From Synergistaceae bacterium (GTDB lineage: Bacteria > Synergistota > Synergistia > Synergistales > Aminobacteriaceae), in the NCBI GenBank assembly GCA_017427625.1, contig JAFRSL010000149.1, positions 1 through 6,742 on the forward strand: a DNA stretch of 6,742 nucleotides. Reading direction: 5' to 3'. Numbering within the stretch: position 1 is the first letter of the stretch; every line of letters begins with the position of its first letter. The position numbers and the translations under genes were made by a program. This document shows positions 1 through 3,805 of the stretch, piece after piece. The notes under the pieces were generated by a model. It saw only the letters and a list, made by a program, of their open reading frames with translations. It was not told where the DNA came from and made no database searches.

Positions 1-1
1 A

Positions 2-880
2 ATGCCCGATCAGGCCACACTTTCAGCCAACAGAATGCGATTCGATGCTGAAACGGGAGACTTCCTCGCTGACGGCAACGTAATAATCACAGCTGGCGAT
101 CTCAAGCTCACAGCCCCCGAAGGTTCAGGAAACGTAGACTCACGGATCGTGAACTTCGACAAGGGCATAACAGCTTCAGGTAAATGGTACGGCGACAAAG
201 TTGACCTCAAAGCCGGAAGGGTCTCGCTCTCATTTCAAGACATACCTAGCTGCAAGTTTCAAGGCGGCGTAAAAGGCAGCATGGGAACAATGAAACTTGA
301 CGCTGACCGTCTCACCATCACAGGCGCAGGAGGATTTGACCAGCCTTCAGGAAAGGACACTCAGACGAAATTCTGGATCGTGAACGCCCGCAATCTTGAG
401 GACAGTTCGAGAGGATTGAGTTTCGGGGCAGATTCTGTTGAGGGACTGCTCAGGGCCGGAGACCTCCATGAACTCACAGCCAAGAAAAGCGTCTGGCTCA
501 AAGGAAAGCCCAAAGCTCAGGGCGAACCCGTAAGTCTCAAAGGCGACAACGCATTATACTCGCTCGCAAGAGGAAGCGTCGTCGTTAGCGGCCATGTCGT
601 AGCAGTTCAAGGCGGAAGAACGCTGAAATCTGACTCAGTTGTATACTTCCCAGACCAGAACAGAGTCGAGGCTCTCGGCGGATTAACACGAAGGACACAG
701 AGCGGTGCAGTAAGTTCTGACCGCGCAGAAATTACAATCGACATCAACCGTGAGCGCAAGAAGCAGGACTCACAGCAGACCATAAAGATTGAACCAGCTC
801 CCAAAGAATCAAAACCGGCAAAATCTCAGCCCAAGAAGAAATCCTCGACATCAACTACAAGGAAGACACGCAAGAAATGA
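2..880 (+). CDS. lptA: LptA/OstA-like LPS-transport periplasmic protein, 5' partial
   Basis: This is probably the periplasmic bridge protein of the Lpt machine, which carries LPS from the inner-membrane LptBFG complex to the outer membrane. The visible 292 residues are rich in short beta strands and contain OstA-type repeats: a first unit around residues 5-60 (ETGDFLADGNVIITAGDLKLTA), a second around 95-160, and a third around 178-245 (GSVVVSGHVVAVQGGRTLKS). The family assignment rests on this repeat pattern and on lptB following directly. No signal peptide is visible and the first ATG sits at the window edge without room for a ribosome site, so the true start is very likely upstream and the gene is cut by the window. 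Residues from about 262 to the end form a low-complexity Lys/Pro/Ser tail (PKKKSSTSTTRKTRKK), unusual for a periplasmic beta protein. The stop codon overlaps the lptB start (ATGA), which suggests translational coupling. LptC-like or LptA/LptC fusion identity cannot be excluded. Confidence 0.75.
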   Translation: MPDQATLSANRMRFDAETGDFLADGNVIITAGDLKLTAPEGSGNVDSRIVNFDKGITASGKWYGDKVDLKAGRVSLSFQDIPSCKFQGGVKGSMGTMKLDADRLTITGAGGFDQPSGKDTQTKFWIVNARNLEDSSRGLSFGADSVEGLLRAGDLHELTAKKSVWLKGKPKAQGEPVSLKGDNALYSLARGSVVVSGHVVAVQGGRTLKSDSVVYFPDQNRVEALGGLTRRTQSGAVSSDRAEITIDINRERKKQDSQQTIKIEPAPKESKPAKSQPKKKSSTSTTRKTRKK

Positions 881-1632
881 GCGGGATTAAGGGACTGACA
901 GCCTCAGATTTGCGGAAAGGTTACAGCGGAAGGCTCGTAGTCGGCGGGGTAAGCATTAACGTTGACGCTGGGGAGGTCGTCGGGCTTCTCGGCCCAAACG
1001 GCGCGGGGAAAACTACGTCATTCTACATGATCGTCGGTCTAATACGTCCAGATTCTGGTCTCGTAATGATTGACGGCGAGGAGATTACGGGCCTTCCTGT
1101 CTACGAACGCGCAAGAAGGGGAATCGGATACTTGCCGCAGGAAGCCTCAGTGTTCAGGAATCTCACAGTCCGAGAAAATATCGACCTCGTATGGGAAGAA
1201 ACTGGAAAGCGCAAGAAAGCCAAAGAACTCACCGATGAATTGCTTGAACAGTTCAAGATTACTCACATTGCAGACACTAAGGGTTACGCACTCTCAGGCG
1301 GTGAGAGAAGACGTGTCGAGATTGCCCGTGCATTGACGCTGAAGCCGAAATTCATATTGCTTGACGAACCTTTCAGCGGGATTGATCCTATTGCAGTCGC
1401 CGACATTCAGAGCATGATTCACGAACTCAAAGCTCAGGGCTACGGAATCCTAATCACCGATCACAACGTTCGTGAGACTCTTTCAATAACAGACCGAACA
1501 TATCTCATACATGACGGTAAAATATTTCTGTCAGGTTCGCCGGAGGAAGTTGCTGGCAATGAGCTTGCGAGGAAATTCTATCTTGGTGAACATTTCGAAT
1601 GGGAAGGGGCGCATCATCATCAGGAACAGTAA
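877..1632 (+). CDS. lptB: LPS export ABC transporter ATPase LptB
   Basis: This is the cytoplasmic ATPase of the LptB2FG transporter, which extracts LPS from the inner membrane and pushes it along the LptC/LptA bridge. All ABC motifs are present in the 251-residue protein: Walker A GPNGAGKTT at 39-47, Q-loop glutamine in LPQEASVF at about 88, signature LSGGERRR at 139-146, Walker B FILLDEP at 159-165, D-loop SGID at 167-170 and the switch histidine in TDHNVRET at 196. The phrases GIGYLPQEASVFRNLTV and FSGIDPIAVADIQ are typical of LptB (YhbG) and not of amino-acid importers. Length fits the family (about 240), with a short His-rich end (AHHHQEQ). The start overlaps the stop of the lptA-like gene by four bases, and AAGGAAG about 11 bases upstream can serve as ribosome site. 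The last part of the gene contains the likely start of the downstream methyltransferase in another frame. LptF/G are not in the window. Confidence 0.95.
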   Translation: MSGIKGLTASDLRKGYSGRLVVGGVSINVDAGEVVGLLGPNGAGKTTSFYMIVGLIRPDSGLVMIDGEEITGLPVYERARRGIGYLPQEASVFRNLTVRENIDLVWEETGKRKKAKELTDELLEQFKITHIADTKGYALSGGERRRVEIARALTLKPKFILLDEPFSGIDPIAVADIQSMIHELKAQGYGILITDHNVRETLSITDRTYLIHDGKIFLSGSPEEVAGNELARKFYLGEHFEWEGAHHHQEQ

Positions 1633-3064
1633 CAGGGATCACGGCGAGACACTAACGCTTACAATCTCAGGCCTGACTAGCGAGGGTGCTGGAATTTCGA
1701 GGACTGACAGGGGAGTTGTGTTTGTTCACGGGGCATTGCCGGGCGAAAAGGTTGCTGCAAGAATTGTGGCTAGAAAGAAGGATTTTGCGATTGCTGATAC
1801 AGTTTCGGTTGAAGAAGCATCACATGGCCGGGCTGTGCCTAAGTGCAAATATTATGGAAGGTGCGGAGGCTGCCAGCTTCAGCACGCAGATTACGCCGCA
1901 CAGTTGAAGCTGAAGGCCGGGATAGTTCGGGATGCTATGACTAGGCTCGGAGGTTTCCCGCCGGAACTTTTTGACGGCCTCGAATGCGAACCATCGCCGG
2001 AATATTGGGGCTACCGTAACAAGGCTGCGTTTCCAGTTCAGGACATTAACGGGCGTATTGCTACGGGGTTTTACCGCGCTGGGACTCACAGGCTCGAATT
2101 TATCCGAACGTGCCCAGTAAACGCAAAGAGGCTCAACGATATGTATTCGCGAATTCTTGAGGGCCTTGAAAAGAATCGCTGCCCATTTGACGGCTATAAC
2201 GAGACCAATCACACGGGCAAGCTCCGCCACATCATCGCACGCACAGGAATCAACACGGGAGAGTCGCTTCTTTCGTTCGTGTTAAACGGGAAACTTTCGG
2301 CGAAAAGCGTGAAGGCTCTCGCATCATTGGGGAACTTGGTGCGCCCTGACACTCTCACATTGAATCACAACTCAAAGCCCGGCAACGTCATACTTGGAGC
2401 ATATACGGAAAATCTTACGGGAACGGGGCTAATATCTGAGCGTCTAGGGAAATACCGTCTGACTTTCGACACGGCATCATTTTTTCAGGTCAACACGGGA
2501 CAAGCTGAGAAACTTTTCGCTTATGCCTCATCAATGGCTAGGGGTGCGAAAAATGTTCTGGAACTCTACAGCGGTGTTGGGTCATTGACATGCTGGCTTG
2601 CTGAAGAAGCTGGGAGTGTTACGAGCGTTGAGGAGTACAAAGGCGCGGTGAAGATGGCTGTTAGGAATCTTGAAGCCAACAATTTCGGGAACGTTAGGGC
2701 ATTGTGCGGGAAGTCCGAAGATGTCATCGCTGATTTATCGGAGAAGTACGATGCTGTTGTGCTTGATCCTCCGCGTGATGGCTGTGAACGTTCTGTGATT
2801 GAGGCGTTGAATAATTTCGGAGTGAGGAAGGTCGTGTATGTCTCATGCAATCCTGCGACGCTCGCGAGGGACTGCAAGATTCTTGCGGGGCATGGTTATA
2901 GGCTTGAAAGCGTGAGGGCATTTGATATGTTTCCGCAGACTGCTCATGTTGAGACTGTGTGCCTCTTGAGCAACCGAAAACCTGACTCATATGTGCACCT
3001 GAATCTGAAGATGGAGGACTATTACAGAATCAAGGATGCCCATAAAGAGCAGGAAAAGAAATAA
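1586..3064 (+). CDS. rlmD: 23S rRNA (uracil-C5)-methyltransferase, RlmD/TrmA family
   Basis: This SAM-dependent enzyme makes 5-methyluridine in RNA, most likely at a 23S rRNA position such as U1939 in E. coli numbering. From the GTG start at 1586 (492 aa) it shows: a TRAM RNA-binding domain at about 21-79 (LTISGLTSEGAGISR, GALPGEK); an iron-sulfur cluster set C87-x5-C93-x2-C96 in CKYYGRCGGCQLQH plus C176 in RTCPVNA; FFQVNTGQ at about 299; the SAM loop LELYSGVGSLT at about 325; VVLDPPRDG at 391-399; the catalytic cysteine in YVSCNPATLARD (C421); and the base glutamate in HVETVCLL (E456). The four cysteines favour RlmD/RlmCD over TrmA; the exact target uracil is inferred. The frame is open back to ATG 1511, but that would bury 122 bases in lptB and add residues with no TRAM counterpart; GTG 1586 has GAGGAAA upstream with long spacing, and ATG 1559 is an alternative. 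About 28 residues follow the usual family end, as a charged tail. Confidence 0.88.
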   Translation: MNISNGKGRIIIRNSNRDHGETLTLTISGLTSEGAGISRTDRGVVFVHGALPGEKVAARIVARKKDFAIADTVSVEEASHGRAVPKCKYYGRCGGCQLQHADYAAQLKLKAGIVRDAMTRLGGFPPELFDGLECEPSPEYWGYRNKAAFPVQDINGRIATGFYRAGTHRLEFIRTCPVNAKRLNDMYSRILEGLEKNRCPFDGYNETNHTGKLRHIIARTGINTGESLLSFVLNGKLSAKSVKALASLGNLVRPDTLTLNHNSKPGNVILGAYTENLTGTGLISERLGKYRLTFDTASFFQVNTGQAEKLFAYASSMARGAKNVLELYSGVGSLTCWLAEEAGSVTSVEEYKGAVKMAVRNLEANNFGNVRALCGKSEDVIADLSEKYDAVVLDPPRDGCERSVIEALNNFGVRKVVYVSCNPATLARDCKILAGHGYRLESVRAFDMFPQTAHVETVCLLSNRKPDSYVHLNLKMEDYYRIKDAHKEQEKK

Positions 3065-3248
3065 TCATATTTCCATCACTTGCGAAGACGGCAAACTGAT
3101 CATCGCTCAAGACATTGAGAGAGTCGCTGTAAAGGCCACAGAGGAAGCGTTTATAGAAAGAGAGATGAAGAACCTGCAGAAGCGTTATGAAGCCAAGAAA
3201 CGGGCGCTGCGGGCTCAGATGGTCACAGAACCGGGAGCGAGGTGGTGA
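3036..3248 (+). CDS. Small charged hypothetical protein
   Basis: I do not recognise this 70-residue protein. It begins with a basic stretch (PIKSRKRNNH), followed by a possible beta hairpin (ISITCEDGKLIIAQDIERV) and then a strongly charged, helix-prone segment at about 28-62 (EEAFIEREMKNLQKRYEAKK) that could form a coiled coil. The even, protein-like composition and the tight packing suggest a real gene. The ATG at 3036 overlaps the methyltransferase gene by 29 bases in another frame; AAGG lies immediately before the ATG, too close for a good ribosome site, and GGAGGA lies about 17 bases upstream, so the start is uncertain and could be a non-ATG codon nearer 3066. The stop is two bases before the ATG of the broken gene that follows, whose ribosome site (GAGGTGGTGAGT) lies within the end of this ORF. 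The two small genes therefore look like a former operon pair. No function is proposed. Confidence 0.55.
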   Translation: MPIKSRKRNNHISITCEDGKLIIAQDIERVAVKATEEAFIEREMKNLQKRYEAKKRALRAQMVTEPGARW

Positions 3249-3250
3249 GT

Positions 3251-3480
3251 ATGTTTTCAACGGAAGAACTTCAAGCAATCAGCCAAACATAATTTACGGT
3301 GATTACGGCTGATCCCTACGATGTGACGATACAGTCCCAGAATACTGGTCACTATTGGTATCTGCACAGCACAGACTATCCAACTGGATGGAGCCTGTAT
3401 CATCTTTCATAAGCACCGTTACCAGCATCCGTACCACCAACATGGAAGAGCACAGACGCTACGATAAGCGGTACGGTCTA
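3251..3480 (+). pseudogene. Broken small hypothetical gene with stops and a frameshift
   Basis: A decayed gene of about 75 codons. It opens with an ATG behind a good ribosome site and gives MFSTEELQAISQT, then TAA at 3290-3292. The same frame then reads through FTVITADPYDVTIQSQ and NTGHYWYLHSTDYPTG. Near 3385-3395 the coherent reading moves by one base to another frame and continues as CIIFHKHRYQHPYHQHGRA and QTLR, meets TAA at 3465-3467, and resumes as AVRS until about 3479. The peptide blocks fit together as one His/Tyr-rich small protein; from memory they resemble an uncharacterised small family (NTGHYW plus HPYHQHGRA) seen in gut anaerobes, which I cannot verify here. Two stops and one frameshift argue for real decay more than sequencing error, though errors could explain part of it. 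The reading ends abruptly where the IS200/IS605-like end begins, so insertion of that element may have removed the 3' end. Confidence 0.6.
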
Positions 3481-3488
3481 ATGAACTA

Positions 3489-3510
3489 CCGCCACTTATA
3501 GAGATGTCGG
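3489..3510 (-). repeat. Imperfect terminal hairpin of the IS-like remnant
   Basis: CCGCCACTT (3489-3497) faces AGATGTCGG (3502-3510) across the loop ATAG, with two mismatches and one G-T pair. On the minus strand it is framed by AGGAAG and TAGTTCA, as in right-end hairpins of IS200/IS605 elements where the stem is normally closer to perfect. The mismatches suggest decay. Confidence 0.6.
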
Positions 3511-3520
3511 CTTCCTGAGC

Positions 3521-3556
3521 GTAGCGCGCGAAGCAACTCAACGAAGACCGCGCTAC
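3521..3556. repeat. Perfect 8-bp inverted repeat, 20-base loop
   Basis: GTAGCGCG at 3521-3528 is exactly complementary to CGCGCTAC at 3549-3556. It is GC-rich and has no following T-run on either strand, which makes a terminator unlikely. It lies within the IS200/IS605-like remnant next to the terminal hairpin and fits a scaffold stem of that element. Confidence 0.75.
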
Positions 3557-3634
3557 AGTCCGATGTTTTGGCTGGAGTCGTCTTGCCGGAGGACGCAGTA
3601 TACCCTCTCCATAAGGCGCAAGTTCCCGTAGTCC

Positions 3635-3660
3635 CATAGCGTACTTCGTTCTACGATATG
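3635..3660. repeat. Inverted repeat, 9-base arms with one mismatch
   Basis: CATAGCGTA (3635-3643) faces TACGATATG (3652-3660) across the eight-base loop CTTCGTTC, with a single mismatch in the arms. It sits at the upstream edge of the minus-strand structured segment and may be a further stem of the same RNA. Confidence 0.6.
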
Positions 3661-3793
3661 CCCCGAAAGGACGGTACATTATTTTCTTTTATCTGCCTCA
3701 GGCACTTGGTTTTCGTCTCCTGAGTTCCGTTATTCTGAGTGTAGTTGCTCACTTTCATTTTTAAAATATAATAGCTCCCGGAATATTAAGGGA
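3661..3793. other. Intergenic leader before the helicase gene
   Basis: No gene is supported here. The stretch is T-rich on the plus strand (ATTATTTTCTTTTAT at about 3678-3692) and contains a short palindrome TGCCTCAGGCA (3694-3704) that could be an operator or chance. A minus-strand reading from ATG 3758 gives 35 codons (MKVSNYTQNNG) without a usable ribosome site. The final part holds the candidate promoter and ribosome site of the helicase gene. Together with the pseudogene and IS remnant it completes a region of over 500 bases with no intact coding sequence. Confidence 0.6.
3745..3772 (+). promoter_or_regulatory. Candidate sigma-70-type promoter for the helicase gene
   Basis: A perfect -10 box TATAAT lies at 3767-3772 and a weak -35 TTGCTC at 3745-3750, with a 16-base spacer rich in A and T. 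The predicted start of transcription would be near 3779, giving a leader of about 24 bases to the TTG start. It follows the IS remnant, so the helicase gene is probably transcribed separately from the lpt-rlmD block. Confidence 0.5.
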
Positions 3794-3805
3794 GTGAAAC
3801 TTTTG
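3788..3805 (+). promoter_or_regulatory. Ribosome binding site that selects TTG 3803
   Basis: AAGGGAG at 3788-3794 lies eight bases before TTG 3803, normal spacing. The in-frame GTG at 3794 overlaps this Shine-Dalgarno sequence and so has no site of its own. This favours TTG as the start. Confidence 0.6.

Larger units (their letters stand above)
3481..3660 (-). ncRNA. Possible orphan omega-RNA-like scaffold
   Basis: In TnpB systems the guide RNA scaffold comes from the transposon's 3' end and finishes at the right end, with the guide drawn from flanking DNA. On the minus strand this segment carries three stems in a row: 3652-3660 with 3635-3643 (eight of nine pairs), 3549-3556 with 3521-3528 (eight perfect pairs) and the terminal hairpin 3502-3510 with 3489-3497 (seven of nine including a wobble). 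If it works like a known omega-RNA, the guide would be the 16-20 bases just below 3480 on the minus strand, inside the broken gene. Expression and the presence of a TnpB elsewhere in the genome are unknown, and with tnpB decayed this may be only a fossil. Confidence 0.35.
3481..3690 (-). mobile_element. Remnant of IS200/IS605-type (TnpB) element right end
   Basis: Read on the minus strand, the segment ends with AGGAAGCC, a hairpin and TAGTTCA, a layout I know from the right ends of IS200/IS605 elements that carry only tnpB. Just upstream, two minus-strand frames give fragments resembling the variable C-terminal tail of TnpB: GTTGT at about 3621-3635, then after a one-base shift APYGEGILRPPARR and finally YAQEAD near 3510-3525. 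No RuvC motif, no zinc finger and no TnpA gene are in the window, so at most the last 60 codons remain and they are not in one frame. The element's left end is not recognisable; the boundary near 3690 is a guess. The right end abuts the broken gene at about 3480. An alternative is an unrelated structured intergenic RNA. Confidence 0.5.

Noticed and set aside
3481..3504. Plus-strand MNYRHL reading as the natural end of the broken small gene
   Set aside because: It needs another frameshift and coincides exactly with the terminal hairpin of the IS-like remnant, which explains the sequence better.
3419..3679. Minus-strand 86-codon ORF across the structured region
   Set aside because: Not accepted as a gene: it crosses the terminal hairpin, runs into the broken gene, and only part of it looks like a TnpB tail, which needs a frameshift to read well. 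It is treated as part of the IS remnant.
3661..3690. Possible rho-independent terminator (CCGAAAGG before a T-rich run)
   Set aside because: The stem has only two pairs before mismatches, too weak to support a terminator.
3651..3758. Minus-strand 35-codon reading starting MKVSNYTQ
   Set aside because: It has no properly spaced ribosome site, overlaps the candidate promoter of the helicase gene, and its peptide suggests no family.
3775..3794. CTCCC / GGGAG inverted repeat that could hide the ribosome site of the helicase gene
   Set aside because: It has only five pairs, and the predicted transcription start near 3779 would leave the first arm out of the transcript.
3794..3796. GTG as start of the helicase fusion
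   Set aside because: It overlaps the Shine-Dalgarno sequence itself; TTG 3803 has correct spacing. The difference is only three residues.
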